A DNA stretch of 64,000 bases from Verrucomicrobiaceae bacterium (GCA_027486655.1 JAIXOR010000078.1:1-64000); one strand, 5' to 3'; counted from the first letter of the stretch, positions 1 through 9,673 are shown. Made by a program: numbers and translations. Notes: generated by a model from the letters alone, not told the origin.

Positions 1-1347
1 ACCCCCTTCTGCCACACTGGCCATCTGGTTTCCGGCATGGCCAGCGGCTGTCCGGTGAACAACCTGATCCCCGAGTGGAATGATCTGATCTTCCGTGGTC
101 GCTGGAAGGAAGCCCTTCAGCGCCTTCACAAGACCAACAATTTCCCGGAGTTCACCGGTCGCGTCTGCCCCGCTCCCTGCGAAGGCTCCTGCGTGCTCAG
201 CGTGATCGAGCCCGCCGTGACGATCAAAAACAACGAGTGCGCGATCATCGATCGTGGCTGGGAGGAAGGCTGGGTCACCCCGCGCATTCCCGAAATCCGC
301 ACCGGCAAGAAGGTCGCGATCGTGGGCTCGGGTCCTGCCGGACTCGCCTGTGCCGACCAGCTCAACCAGGCTGGCCACAGTGTCACGGTCTTCGAACGTG
401 AGGACCGCATCGGCGGCCTGCTGATGTATGGCATCCCGAACATGAAGCTCGACAAGGAACTCGTCGTTCAGCGTCGCGTGAACCTGCTCGCCGAGGAAGG
501 CATCACTTTCAAAACGGGCATCTTCATTGGCAGGGACAGCGAATGGACCGCCGAGAAACTGCGCGATGAGTTCGACGCCGTGGTTCTCTGCTGTGGTGCC
601 ACTGCAGGTCGCGATCTTCCGATCGAAGGACGTGATGCCAAGGGCGTTTACCTCGCGATGGAGTTTCTCACGACGAACACCCGCTACCAACTCGACCACA
701 AGTTCGACGGCACCAACCCAGACCTCAATGCCACCGGCAAGGACGTTGTGGTCATCGGCGGCGGCGACACCGGCACCGACTGCGTGGGCACCAGCCTGCG
801 TCACGGTTGCAAGAGTGTGATCCAGCTGGAAATCATGCCGCAGCCACCATTGAAGCGCGCTGCGAACAACCCATGGCCGGAGTGGCCGAAGGTTTACAAG
901 ATGGACTACGGTCAGGAGGAAGCCGCAGCCCTTCAAGGCAGCGATCCCCGCCATTACCTCGTTCAGACCAAGCGCTTCCTCAAGGATGAAGCCGGCAACC
1001 TCAGCGGGCTTGAGATCGTGCAGATCGAGTGGGCCAAGGACGAGCAGGGCCGCATGTTCCCGAAGGAAATCGAAGGCACCCTGCGCACCCTGCCCTGCCA
1101 GCTTTCCCTGCTTGCCATGGGCTTCACCGGTCCGGAAAGCGAAGTCGTGAACCAGTTCGCCCTGGAGACCGATGCCCGCTCGAACATCAAGGCCGAGCAC
1201 GGCACCTTCACCACCAATGTCCCCGGCGTCTTCGCCGCTGGTGACGTGCGTCGCGGCCAGTCGCTTGTCGTCTGGGCCATCAATGAAGGCCGGGGAGCCG
1301 CACGCGAGTGCGACCGCTTCCTGATGGGCGTGACGAACCTGCCGTAA
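1..1347 (+). CDS. gltD: Glutamate synthase small subunit, 5'-truncated by window edge
   Basis: This is the NADPH-dependent, FAD- and Fe-S-containing beta subunit of glutamate synthase. It passes electrons to the large subunit, which makes glutamate from glutamine and 2-oxoglutarate. The reading frame is open from base 1 (TPFCHTGH...), so the true start and the first Fe-S cysteines lie upstream; the ATG at 37 is internal. Visible features are the cysteine cluster in PFCH and CPAPCEGSC, the FAD-binding Rossmann loop [14 protein letters not shown], the NADPH-binding loop [11 protein letters not shown], and the C-terminal [19 protein letters not shown] typical of the family. The insertion HLVSGMAS before [12 protein letters not shown] is also found in the cyanobacterial/plant-like type. 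gltB is presumably upstream. No terminator is evident downstream. The family call is very secure. Confidence 0.96.
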   Translation, partial: TPFCHTGHLVSGMASGCPVNNLIPEWNDLIFRGRWKEALQRLHKTNNFPEFTGRVCPAPCEGSCVLSVIEPAVTIKNNECAIIDRGWEEGWVTPRIPEIRTGKKVAIVGSGPAGLACADQLNQAGHSVTVFEREDRIGGLLMYGIPNMKLDKELVVQRRVNLLAEEGITFKTGIFIGRDSEWTAEKLRDEFDAVVLCCGATAGRDLPIEGRDAKGVYLAMEFLTTNTRYQLDHKFDGTNPDLNATGKDVVVIGGGDTGTDCVGTSLRHGCKSVIQLEIMPQPPLKRAANNPWPEWPKVYKMDYGQEEAAALQGSDPRHYLVQTKRFLKDEAGNLSGLEIVQIEWAKDEQGRMFPKEIEGTLRTLPCQLSLLAMGFTGPESEVVNQFALETDARSNIKAEHGTFTTNVPGVFAAGDVRRGQSLVVWAINEGRGAARECDRFLMGVTNLP

Positions 1348-1353
1348 GGAGAT

Positions 1354-1515
1354 TCAGGCAAGAAACTCTTCGATCAGCCCGTCGATCTCGGCACGGCGGG
1401 CTGATTCCTGTAGGCTCGTCCCATTGTGGTTGATCTCGACGTCGCGAACCCCAGGTGTGACAAGCTTCTGGCCCCCCACAGAACTGCCAGACCGTCGCAA
1501 CTGCCATTTCCAACT
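1354..1515 (-). pseudogene. Probable 3' remnant of an unknown gene
   Basis: Read on the minus strand, this spacer gives a protein-like tail ending QESARRAEIDGLIEEFLA and a TGA at 1354-1356. The frame continues cleanly back to about 1470. There it meets a run of six C on the plus strand (1472-1477), across which a sensible protein frame (VWQFCGG) switches frame, as expected for a one-base indel. No start codon or N-terminus is present. I do not recognise the family. The evidence is only the protein-like composition of the frame, so this may be chance coding potential in GC-rich DNA. Confidence 0.3.
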
Positions 1516-1562
1516 TGTCTTGGCAACGCGGCGGATCTAAGGATCCTTCTTCAATCAGTGCG

Positions 1563-2384
1563 ATGCATGGTTTTGCCGTCAACTTGGCCATTTCGATTTC
1601 GATGATGGCAGTCGGGCAAGTCCTTGCCGGGCCCCTGAAGAATCCACCCTTCTTCTATTCGCAACCGGGCGAACTGCAATTCAGCTGCGCTGTCATGCTG
1701 AATAAGCAAGAAGAGGCCCTGGCCAGAAAGTTGGACAAGGGTTCCGTTGATGAGCGATGCGCTGCGGCAAGGGAACTTTGGACGGGCCATAGCGGTCGTC
1801 ATGCGCAGCGTGTCGTGGAGTTGACTTTGGCCAGCGCACCAGAATCGCAGTCCTTGTCGGCACTCAAGCGTTTCGTGGACGACAGCCTGAAACCCGAGGC
1901 GATTCTTCGGGAGATTCGTGACGGTGACAATTCGTGGGGTCTTTGGCTCGCCTGCCTCAAGCCTCATGAAAGTCTCGTGCCGGAGCTTCTAGTGGAGTTG
2001 AATAAAAAGAAGTTAAACCGGTCCGCAGTCATCCTTGCACTTGGGAAATCTGGAGACAAGAGGGCGCTTCAACCACTTCTTGAGTTGCTCAAGGATCCGG
2101 ACCATCGCCTTCCTGGCGATGCGGCACAGGCGTTGGGATACTTGGCATTCCCGGAGGTGGAACAAGAGCTGGTGGACGCGCTTTCGACTGACAATCCATG
2201 GCTCAAAGTCAAGGCCTGTTCAGCACTTGGAAAGGTAGGAAGCCGTCGAGCGCTTCCGGCCCTTCAGAGGATTGCCAACGATCAGAGATATACAGGCGCA
2301 TTGTCAGTCCGATCGGGGGCCGAAGCCGCCATTCAGGCCATTGTCAAACGTAACCCTGAAGTCGAGTCCCCCAACCTTCGGTGA
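1563..2384 (+). CDS. Secreted HEAT-repeat protein
   Basis: A 273-residue protein. The ATG at 1563 is preferred over the upstream ATG at 1515 because it puts a hydrophobic signal-like segment (about residues 4-22, ending VGQVLAG) at the N-terminus. Residues about 60-150 form a helical region of unknown fold. From about residue 155 there are HEAT/PBS-lyase-type repeats: ILALGKSGDKRALQPLLELL, then AAQALGYLAFPEVEQELVDAL, then ACSALGKVGSRRALPALQRI. Such repeats form alpha-solenoids for protein binding, so an extracytoplasmic scaffold role is inferred. The next small secreted gene follows after 76 bases on the same strand. No enzymatic motif is visible. Confidence 0.75.
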   Translation: MHGFAVNLAISISMMAVGQVLAGPLKNPPFFYSQPGELQFSCAVMLNKQEEALARKLDKGSVDERCAAARELWTGHSGRHAQRVVELTLASAPESQSLSALKRFVDDSLKPEAILREIRDGDNSWGLWLACLKPHESLVPELLVELNKKKLNRSAVILALGKSGDKRALQPLLELLKDPDHRLPGDAAQALGYLAFPEVEQELVDALSTDNPWLKVKACSALGKVGSRRALPALQRIANDQRYTGALSVRSGAEAAIQAIVKRNPEVESPNLR

Positions 2385-2460
2385 CGCCATTCCTGGTTTT
2401 CGAGCTTTCATTTCAGTCTGTCTGGCGCTCTACAATGGTGGTGATTGAGCAGAAGATTTC

Positions 2461-2976
2461 ATGAAACAAAGACTTTCAATTCTCGCAGTCGCGGTAGCCT
2501 TGATTTGTTCGATCCTTGGATCACCGCAGACAGATTGTGCCCAGCCATTCTCTGGCTTTGCGATCCCTAAAGACAGCACTGCCGCACACCGTGCCACTGC
2601 GGAAAGAACCGCCAAGCACTTCGGGATGACTTCGTCGCAACTCGACCGGAACCCGGTGTGCTGCGTTTGGATGGAAATTCGTCCGTGGCGCCCCGCCCCG
2701 GGTGAAGATGGCTATATCATCATTCATCAGGGCGGAGGCACATTGATCATGGCTACAAACCAGGAACAGTTGGATGCTGCGGCGGATCGCTTTATGGCTG
2801 CATCCCGCAACGTTGCAGGGAAGCGAGAAGTCCCGATCGGCTTGATGACCAACTTCAAGGTCCTGGAGGATGCGAATGCCACCCAAGCCAGTTCTGATCA
2901 ACCCACTGCCAGGCCTGATTCAGAATCTTCGGGTAGCGACAAATCCCAACCCGAATCGGTGACGCCCATCCGGTGA
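2461..2976 (+). CDS. Hypothetical secreted protein, 171 aa
   Basis: The protein starts with a classical signal peptide (MKQRLSILAVAVALICSILG, probable cleavage near TDCAQ). The mature part of about 145 residues has no motif I recognise. Its middle (about 60-125) is a compact mixed region rich in aromatic residues and Met. The last about 35 residues are Ser/Asp/Pro-rich and probably disordered. It follows the HEAT-repeat gene in the same orientation and converges on the large minus-strand gene, with only 25 bases between the stops. The real function is unknown. Confidence 0.6.
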   Translation: MKQRLSILAVAVALICSILGSPQTDCAQPFSGFAIPKDSTAAHRATAERTAKHFGMTSSQLDRNPVCCVWMEIRPWRPAPGEDGYIIIHQGGGTLIMATNQEQLDAAADRFMAASRNVAGKREVPIGLMTNFKVLEDANATQASSDQPTARPDSESSGSDKSQPESVTPIR

Positions 2977-3001
2977 TGAAGCAGGCCTCCTGATTCGGTC
3001 G

Positions 3002-5230
3002 CTACTTCGTATCTTCCAACACGATCTCGACCCCGGATTCGCCTCCTGCAGGCACGTTGCAGACGATCTGCCAGCGTTGGGTCGAGGCGTTCCAATCGGT
3101 CTGCCAGGCGGTCAATGGCCGGCCATTCACCAGAACGCGATGCCCTTGAGGCGACTTCAATCCGCTCACGGTGACCGGCAGGTGGCCAAGCCCGCCCGAG
3201 ACGGTGACCTGCGCATGTTGGTCCTGATCGACAGCCACCACCAAGGGATAGGCCTTCACGATGATTCCCCGCCCTGCGACCGGCTGGAGCGAATTGCCCC
3301 GCGCTTCACGATGAACCGGCCGCCAGGTGTCGGCATCGCGATCGAGCATGCCGCGAAACGAGGAATCAGGGCCATAGTAGGCGGCGGCCTTTGCCGGGAA
3401 GACGACCAGTTCCAGCTCCGCCTCGACGAAGTCCCCGGGCTTCAGTTCGCTGACATCGGGCGGCGGCACGAGATCGATGGAGGTCCGGTGATTGCTGCGC
3501 CCCCACTCGGTGCCATAAGTCGCCAGATGTGGCAAAGCAGGCCTGCCACCGAGCACAGCCCGCCATGAACGTACGATCAGTCCGCGACTGGCCGCCGCAT
3601 GACCCTTTTCAAGCTGGGCCGCTTCCAATCCATGCACGGAGACCCATGAACCCGCACCGGTGAGAGGGAACGAGGTTCTGTCATATTCATCCTTCAACAG
3701 GCGTGGCTGCCACTCGTCACGGAGACCACCAAGGTCCCCAACCGCGATCTTCCTGGCAGGCACATTGTTGTAGAAATCCGCACCAAGCTGGAAGAATGCG
3801 AGTCGCTTCCATCTAACAGGCTTTCTCACATCATAACGCAGCCTCAGGAAGGTGCGCAGATGATCGTTCGCGGCGGGCACCGAAACGTCCATGCGCGCCG
3901 TGATCTCGCCGCCACTCGATTCCTCGCTGTAACCGACATCGGTCAGGCAGGGGCCGTGTGCGCGGTAATCGGTGCGCGTGGCCTTCATCGTCTGATAATG
4001 GCCTTGTGAATCCTTCCAGAGCAGGAAATCGCCGCCCCCACAATTTCCGGCCCAACCCCAGCGTCTCGCCTTGGGCTCCTCCGAAAGCGTCATCAGCGGT
4101 CGCATGTCCGTGATGAAGCAACGACGCTGCACCCGACCCGGCTCGAAGCAGATGCTTTCCCCGAAGCTGCCCACAGCCGCCTCATCCCAGAACTGGTTGT
4201 GTCCCCAGCCGATGAGGCAGAGCTGGGCATGAGATGCCGCACACACGCCACCATAGCGGGCATGGACCATCTGAAGCACGAACTCGCGTCGCGTCTTCGG
4301 CGGTACCCGCACCCACGTGAAGCCATGAAACCATTGCCCGTCATGGGTCAGCCGACCCTTCTCGGCACGCATGTGCCAGTTCTTCGAAACCTGCACCGGA
4401 ATGCCCGTGGACGTGCCGTCGGGTTCGCACAACATCGGCGTGAAGCCCGTGATGGGCAGATGATTTCCCTGCGTGAACATCAACCTCGCCACCGTGGGTT
4501 GATCGCCATCATTGCGCAGTGTGACCCGCCAACGGTCGATGCGGTCGAGATGCTCCTCCGGATAGTAAGTCCCACTCGCGTTGCTCCATGCTTTCTCCGG
4601 CAGCTCCAACCGATGGCAGCCAAGCGTGTCATCGCGACTGACCTTCAGTTCCGATTCCACAACTGCCTCCAACCGACTCTTCGGAAACTCAAGTGAAATG
4701 CCTTCATTACCCTCCACCGACTTTCCGCCGCTCCGCAACGCAAGAAGTGCTCCGGACTGGCTTTCCAATCGATAAGCCAGCCTGTCCGGCCAGACGCTGA
4801 TCTCCAACCGGGCCGTGCCATCGAAGACCTTTCCGCTGGAGTCGGCAAAGGTCAGTCCCTCGATCGCAACCCGCTGGAAAAAACGTCCGCTCTCCACGAT
4901 GCGCACCGGTTGCCGCCACTCATCTTCCGGCTGTTGATGCCCGGTGCAAAGGTAACGTCTCCCATCGGCCACCAGCGCGAACTCCCAGTCACCCTCGACC
5001 GGTTTCACCCGACGCGAATCGAAAAACATCGTCTTCTCGCCCACCTGGAGTCCGAGGACATCCTCCTTGGGACGATCTTCCCCTTGAAACATCTTCGGCG
5101 GACCATTCACCCACCAAAGGCCGGTTCGATCCTCTGGACGCGGCATCCAGTCCGCAACTGTGGGATCGGCGGCCAGCGTGACGACCGGAATCAGGAATCC
5201 CACAACCATGATAGCCCGAAGATGGTTCAT
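3002..5230 (-). CDS. Large secreted protein of unknown function, 742 aa
   Basis: An N-terminal signal peptide is clear (MNHLRAIMVVGFLIPVVTLAADP, cleavage after LAA). The mature protein is rich in aromatic residues and beta-strand-like segments, with many Trp and Arg, as in extracellular carbohydrate-active or beta-sandwich proteins. I see no catalytic motif that would support naming an enzyme family. Segments such as GHNQFWDEAAVGSFGES and WGWAGNCGGGDFLLW look conserved in style. The C-terminal about 80 residues resemble a separate small beta domain (VNGRPLTAWQTDWN... IVLEDTK). The gene is transcribed alone, convergent with the 171-residue protein gene and divergent from the CPBP protease gene. 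Confidence 0.7.
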   Translation of the reverse strand: MNHLRAIMVVGFLIPVVTLAADPTVADWMPRPEDRTGLWWVNGPPKMFQGEDRPKEDVLGLQVGEKTMFFDSRRVKPVEGDWEFALVADGRRYLCTGHQQPEDEWRQPVRIVESGRFFQRVAIEGLTFADSSGKVFDGTARLEISVWPDRLAYRLESQSGALLALRSGGKSVEGNEGISLEFPKSRLEAVVESELKVSRDDTLGCHRLELPEKAWSNASGTYYPEEHLDRIDRWRVTLRNDGDQPTVARLMFTQGNHLPITGFTPMLCEPDGTSTGIPVQVSKNWHMRAEKGRLTHDGQWFHGFTWVRVPPKTRREFVLQMVHARYGGVCAASHAQLCLIGWGHNQFWDEAAVGSFGESICFEPGRVQRRCFITDMRPLMTLSEEPKARRWGWAGNCGGGDFLLWKDSQGHYQTMKATRTDYRAHGPCLTDVGYSEESSGGEITARMDVSVPAANDHLRTFLRLRYDVRKPVRWKRLAFFQLGADFYNNVPARKIAVGDLGGLRDEWQPRLLKDEYDRTSFPLTGAGSWVSVHGLEAAQLEKGHAAASRGLIVRSWRAVLGGRPALPHLATYGTEWGRSNHRTSIDLVPPPDVSELKPGDFVEAELELVVFPAKAAAYYGPDSSFRGMLDRDADTWRPVHREARGNSLQPVAGRGIIVKAYPLVVAVDQDQHAQVTVSGGLGHLPVTVSGLKSPQGHRVLVNGRPLTAWQTDWNASTQRWQIVCNVPAGGESGVEIVLEDTK

Positions 5231-5480
5231 CCGAAGCGGTTTCTGAACTTAGAGCGCGCAAAGAACCAGCAAAGAATCCCTAACCGAGTTCTTCAATCAT
5301 CCCCGGTGATACCCGATTCATAAAGGGCGGTAGAGCCTTTCGCATTTCGAACTCTGGATTCCCGACGGCGCTTGAAACCGGTTTGCAAAATGCCCATTCT
5401 CGACTTAGAAAAATTGGAAACGACGCTTCCGTCCTCCGATCAGGCGTCTCAGGACTCACCAATCGACTCCACCCACGGCC

Positions 5481-6401
5481 ATGGATGAAGCCCCAATGAT
5501 CCCACCAGCCCAGGCACCTGCCGGTCTTTTACGTCGTATCATCCGCTCGCCGCTGATGCGAATCGTGGTCCTCGGTTTCATCCTGTTGATGATGTTGGGC
5601 CTGAACACGGATGTGATGACGAGCTTTGCGGGAGACCCGTTCAAGGAAGTGCAGCACATCGTGGCGCTGGCCATCGCAGGACTCACGATCTATCGCGCCT
5701 ATGCCCGTTTCATCGAGCGGCGTCCTGTCTCCGAACTGGCCTTGCCGGGCATGGGTCGCGAACTCGGCGTCGGCCTGCTCATCGGCGCAGGCCTCTATGC
5801 CACATGCGAACTGATCCTGATGGCCCTTGGCATTTATCGCATCAATGGCTTGAACCCCATGAGCTTCATGGTGCCGGCGATCGCGATGGCACTGAGTTCG
5901 GGTGTCTTCGAAGAGCTTTTGTTCCGTGGGGTGCTCTTCGGTTCCGTCGAGAAGTGGTTCGGCAGTTGGGCCGCGCTCGTGGTGTCCTCGCTCGTTTTCG
6001 GCCTCACCCATCTGATCAATCCTCAGGGCAGCCTGGAAGGCGCGCTGTTCATCGCCGTGGAGGCGGGCACCCTGCTGGCTGCAGCCTACATGCTCACTCG
6101 CCGACTGTGGCTGAGCATCGGTTTCCACGTCGCATGGAACTACACGCAATCGGCCATCTTCTCGAGCATCGTCTCCGGCAATGACGCGTCGCAAGGTCTG
6201 ATTCGATCCACGGTCAAAGGTCCCGACTATCTCACCGGCGGTGATTTCGGCGTTGAGTCGTCCATCCTTGCCCTGTTGCTCTGCACCTCAACGGGAATCG
6301 TGATGTTGGTCATGGCGGCGAAGCGTGGAAAGATCGTCCCTCCGATCTGGAAGCGCACTGCCGATGAGAGAGTCTCCGGGAAATCCATCCACCAGGGATG
6401 A
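5481..6401 (+). CDS. CPBP-family intramembrane glutamic endopeptidase
   Basis: A 306-residue polytopic membrane protein of the CPBP (CAAX protease and bacteriocin-processing, Abi) family. All three catalytic motifs are visible: EELLFRG (the EExxxR motif, about residues 144-149), the FGLTH segment with its conserved His about 25 residues later, and the FHVAWN motif (HxxxN). There are about eight hydrophobic segments. Family members cleave substrates in the membrane or process bacteriocins and signalling proteins; the substrate here is unknown. The 250-base upstream spacer to the divergent 742-residue gene holds no other gene and should contain both promoters. Confidence 0.88.
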   Translation: MDEAPMIPPAQAPAGLLRRIIRSPLMRIVVLGFILLMMLGLNTDVMTSFAGDPFKEVQHIVALAIAGLTIYRAYARFIERRPVSELALPGMGRELGVGLLIGAGLYATCELILMALGIYRINGLNPMSFMVPAIAMALSSGVFEELLFRGVLFGSVEKWFGSWAALVVSSLVFGLTHLINPQGSLEGALFIAVEAGTLLAAAYMLTRRLWLSIGFHVAWNYTQSAIFSSIVSGNDASQGLIRSTVKGPDYLTGGDFGVESSILALLLCTSTGIVMLVMAAKRGKIVPPIWKRTADERVSGKSIHQG

Positions 6402-6650
6402 CGGTTCGAGTTGGGTCATCGCAGGGGCTCTGAGCGAACACAGAGGATCACAGGTAGGGTGCCTTGGTGGCTTTGCGTCCCTCCTTTCAATCGGTGGCTC
6501 TGCCGATCATCCGCAAGTTTCCGGATGAGGTGGATGTTCAGGCAAATTCGGAACAACCATTCAACTCGACCGCGTCCTGCTTTCCCTTGGCTTGCTTCCA
6601 CGGACTGACTCGTGGCTGAATGTCGCGCGATCCACAACACAAACGGCTTC

Positions 6651-7595
6651 ATGAAACGACTGCTCCTCGCCCTTCCTCTGATCGGATTCGCCTTCGCCGG
6701 GACGGAAGTGGAACTGACCACCCCCACCGGTGTCCTGCGTGCCACCCTGGAGGGCTCCAGCAAAACTTCGGATTGCGCCGTGCTGATCCTGCCCGGTTCA
6801 GGGCCGACTGATCGTGATGGCAATTCCCTCGGGCTCCCGGGAAAGAATGATGCCTTGAAAATGATCGCCACCGACCTGGCCGAGCGGAACGTCGCCTCGC
6901 TCCGCATCGACAAGCGCGGCATCGCCGCCAGCAAGGAGGCCGGGATGAAGGAGGAGAACCTCCGCTTCGAGACCTACATCGACGACACGGTCGCATGGAT
7001 CGAGTTTCTGGAGACAAAGCAGGGCTTCAAGAAGGTCGTCGTGCTGGGTCACAGCGAAGGCGCGTTGATCGGCATGATCGCGGCCATCAAGCATCCGGTG
7101 GCAGGGTATATCTCCCTTGCTGGCACCTCGCGTCGCGCCTCGGTCCTGATCCGCGAGCAGATCGCCACAAGGCTGACACCCGAATTGCTGGCCGAGTCGG
7201 GCATCATCCTCCAACAACTCGATCAGGGAGTTCCGGTGAAAAAGGTCTCAGCCAGCCTCGATCCCCTCTTCCGCAAGAGCGTCCAACCTTATCTCATCTC
7301 CTGGTTCCGCTACTCGCCCGTCGAGGAAATCACCAAGCTCACCTGTCCCTGTTTGATCGTGCAGGGCACCACGGACATCCAGATTCCGCTCGCGGATACA
7401 GACGCCCTGCATCAGGCCCGCGCGGGATCGAAGCTGATCAAGATCGAGGGCATGAACCACGTCCTGAAAAGGGTTCCTTCCGGTCTCGAAGCCCAGATTC
7501 CCTCCTATTCGAATCCAGATCTCCCTCTGCACCCGGAGTTGATGGGAGCCATTTCACGGTTTGTCAGGGAATGCGGCGGTCCCCTTGCCCCGTAG
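6651..7595 (+). CDS. Secreted alpha/beta hydrolase
   Basis: The protein has 314 residues when started at the ATG at 6651, which exposes a signal peptide (MKRLLLALPLIGFAFAG). The upstream in-frame GTG at 6612 would bury it. The nucleophile elbow GHSEG places the catalytic Ser at about 135. An oxyanion-type region LPGSGPTDRDGN (about 48-59) precedes it, and late Asp/His residues (QGTTDIQIP and GMNHVLK) complete a plausible triad. This arrangement is common in the serine aminopeptidase/acyl-transferring S33-like group of periplasmic hydrolases. The substrate is not predictable. It is the first of three same-strand genes leading to the PPIase and pdxA, but with gaps of about 100 bases. Confidence 0.85.
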   Translation: MKRLLLALPLIGFAFAGTEVELTTPTGVLRATLEGSSKTSDCAVLILPGSGPTDRDGNSLGLPGKNDALKMIATDLAERNVASLRIDKRGIAASKEAGMKEENLRFETYIDDTVAWIEFLETKQGFKKVVVLGHSEGALIGMIAAIKHPVAGYISLAGTSRRASVLIREQIATRLTPELLAESGIILQQLDQGVPVKKVSASLDPLFRKSVQPYLISWFRYSPVEEITKLTCPCLIVQGTTDIQIPLADTDALHQARAGSKLIKIEGMNHVLKRVPSGLEAQIPSYSNPDLPLHPELMGAISRFVRECGGPLAP

Positions 7596-7691
7596 CAAGC
7601 GCCACTCCCCGCTTGCATTCGATTCGTTGGGAAAAGACAATCGAGGCGTCGCTCCGATGTTTCCAGGACGATTTCGGCATCCCACCCCGCC

Positions 7692-8729
7692 ATGAAGCTT
7701 CAAACCATTTTCACCACCCTCTGCCTCGCGGCCTCCGCCCACGCCGAGCCACAGCAGCTTCCGGTGCCCCAGCCTGTTCCCGGCCCCGCCAGGCCTTCGG
7801 GCCCCATCGAGGTCAACGGCATCGCCGCCAAGGTCAATGGCCGCCTGATCACCAAGAGCCAGGTATCCTTCCTTCTCGCCCCGGTTTACGCCCAGCTCAT
7901 GGCCCAGTTCCCGAGGCGCGGTCCTGAGTTCGAACGGATCCTCAAGGAGTCCCGCAACAAGGTGCTTGATGAATTGATCGACCGGGAAATCATCCTCGAT
8001 GAGTTCAAGCAACTCGGAGCCTCGATCAAGCCCGCCATCATTGACGAGGAAGTCGATCGCCAGATCCGGGACCTCTACAACGGCGACGAAGCGAAGTTCC
8101 TCGAGGAGTTGAAAAAGAACCGTCTGACCATGGATGGCTACAAGAAGATGTCCGAGGAAAAGCTGGTGGTGCAGGCGATGCGTGCCAAGCACATCGCGGA
8201 CGCACCTCCTCCTCTGCCGAACGAAGTGGCGAAGGAGTATGCGGAAATCAAGGCCACCTTGCGCGACATTTCCAAGGACGTTCTCTCGTTCCAGAAGATC
8301 TTCATTCCGCGGTCCGATCCATCGAACGCTGTTTCGAGTCCGGAGAGCCAACTGGCGATTGCCGAGGACCTGGTGACCCAGCTCCAGTCGGGGAAGGATT
8401 TCGCCGAACTCGCCAAGGCCCACTCCAAGGATGCCTTTGCAGAGAGCGGAGGAATTCAGGAGAACGTGCCAAGAATTGAGCTCTCACCGGAATTCGCCTC
8501 CATCCTCTCCGAGGCCGAGATCGGCAAGGTGCTCGGCCCGTTGGAGGACCCACAGGGGTTCACCGTGGTGAAAGTCACCAAAAAGGTTCCGGGTCCATCC
8601 CCCTCGCTCTCCGACAAGAAGGTGCAGGAAATGGTCGAAGACCGCGTCCGTCGCAAGAAGACCGCCGGGGAGTACGATCGCTGGATCCAGTCCAAGAGGA
8701 AGCGGGCCTTGATCGTTCGTTTGATCTGA
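7692..8729 (+). CDS. surA: SurA-like periplasmic peptidyl-prolyl isomerase
   Basis: A 345-residue protein with a signal peptide (MKLQTIFTTLCLAASAHAEP) and a Pro-rich linker. It then has a SurA N-terminal chaperone domain (IEVNGIAAKVNGRLITKSQV, ELIDREIILDEFKQLG) and one parvulin (PpiC) domain at about 195-310, with AEDLVTQLQSGKDFAELAKA, AESGGIQENV and GPLEDPQGFTVVKV. E. coli SurA has two parvulin domains; this one has one. It is expected to assist folding of outer-membrane proteins in the periplasm. Only 17 bases separate it from pdxA, the order also seen in the enterobacterial surA-pdxA operon. The symbol is assigned by domain order and context; a generic PpiC protein is the alternative. Confidence 0.85.
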   Translation: MKLQTIFTTLCLAASAHAEPQQLPVPQPVPGPARPSGPIEVNGIAAKVNGRLITKSQVSFLLAPVYAQLMAQFPRRGPEFERILKESRNKVLDELIDREIILDEFKQLGASIKPAIIDEEVDRQIRDLYNGDEAKFLEELKKNRLTMDGYKKMSEEKLVVQAMRAKHIADAPPPLPNEVAKEYAEIKATLRDISKDVLSFQKIFIPRSDPSNAVSSPESQLAIAEDLVTQLQSGKDFAELAKAHSKDAFAESGGIQENVPRIELSPEFASILSEAEIGKVLGPLEDPQGFTVVKVTKKVPGPSPSLSDKKVQEMVEDRVRRKKTAGEYDRWIQSKRKRALIVRLI

Positions 8730-8746
8730 GCGAGCGACCCAACATC

Positions 8747-9601
8747 GTGCCCACCATTGCCATCACCCTTGGCGATCCTGCCGGGATCGGTCCCGAAGTG
8801 GTCCGAAAGGCCCTTGCCTCCGGTGACTTGCCGTTGGGTTATCGCTTTGAGGTGATCGGCGATGAATCGGCGGGCAGTCCAGGCAGGCCCGACCTGCGTT
8901 CAGCTCAGGCGTCCTACAACGCCCTGAAGGAAGCCGGAGCCAGACTTCTCGACGGTCGGGCCGATGCCGTGGTCACTGCTCCTGTCTCGAAAAAGCAGCT
9001 TCAGAGCGTCGGATTCGCGTTTCCAGGACAAACGGAATTTTTCGCAGATGTCCTTGACGTTCAGGACTATGGAATGTGTCTAAGTGGTGACACCCTGACG
9101 GTTGCCCTTGCCACCATCCATGTTCCCCTTTCCCAGGTTCCTGGACTCTTGACGGTCGAGTCGATCGTCAGAACCGGCAAGCTCCTGGGAGGCTTTCTCT
9201 CTCGAGAAAAGGGTGCCCTGCCCCGCATCGCAGTGGCCGGACTCAACCCCCACGCAGGTGAGGACGGGGCTTTCGGCAACGAGGAAATCCGGATCATTTC
9301 CCCGGCGATCGAGGCCCTGAACGCCACCGGCCTGGCCCATTTCTCCGGGCCCGGAGTGCCTGATGCGATTTTCCGCGACGCGGCCCGAGGTGGCTTCGAC
9401 GGCGTGCTCGCGATGTACCACGACCAGGGACTGATCCCTCTCAAGCTGCTCGATTTCGACACGGCGGTGAACGTTACGCTCGGCCTTCCCAAGCCCCGCA
9501 CCAGCCCTGACCACGGCACCGCTTTCGGAATCGCGGGAAAGGACCTTGCCGACCCCAGTTCCATGATCCGCGCCATCCGTCTTGCCTGCGAACTGTGCTG
9601 A
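8747..9601 (+). CDS. pdxA: 4-hydroxythreonine-4-phosphate dehydrogenase
   Basis: PdxA oxidises 4-phosphohydroxy-L-threonine in the DXP-dependent pyridoxal phosphate pathway. The protein starts at GTG 8747 and has about 284 residues, somewhat shorter than the usual about 320-330. Diagnostic segments are present: GDPAGIGPEVV at the N-terminus, TAPVSKKQL, GQTEF, the metal-ligand region GLNPHAGEDGAFGNEE, and YHDQGLIPLKLLDF with TSPDHGTAFGIAG near the C-terminus. The shortening lies between the first motif and TAPVSK (about residues 38-60) and could be a family variant. It is probably co-transcribed with the surA-like gene. The identification is secure. Confidence 0.94.
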   Translation: MPTIAITLGDPAGIGPEVVRKALASGDLPLGYRFEVIGDESAGSPGRPDLRSAQASYNALKEAGARLLDGRADAVVTAPVSKKQLQSVGFAFPGQTEFFADVLDVQDYGMCLSGDTLTVALATIHVPLSQVPGLLTVESIVRTGKLLGGFLSREKGALPRIAVAGLNPHAGEDGAFGNEEIRIISPAIEALNATGLAHFSGPGVPDAIFRDAARGGFDGVLAMYHDQGLIPLKLLDFDTAVNVTLGLPKPRTSPDHGTAFGIAGKDLADPSSMIRAIRLACELC

Positions 9602-9673
9602 GAGGGCGAGGCTGGGTTTCAGCGACAGCACCCAATCATTGCCGAAGATCCATCTGATTCCCCCCTCTCCGCC

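Noticed and set aside
6402-6611. A repeat resembling the cacagagg-type intergenic palindromes common in some environmental bacteria
   Set aside because: Only a partial, imperfect match (gaacacagaggatcacagg) with no convincing partner arm.
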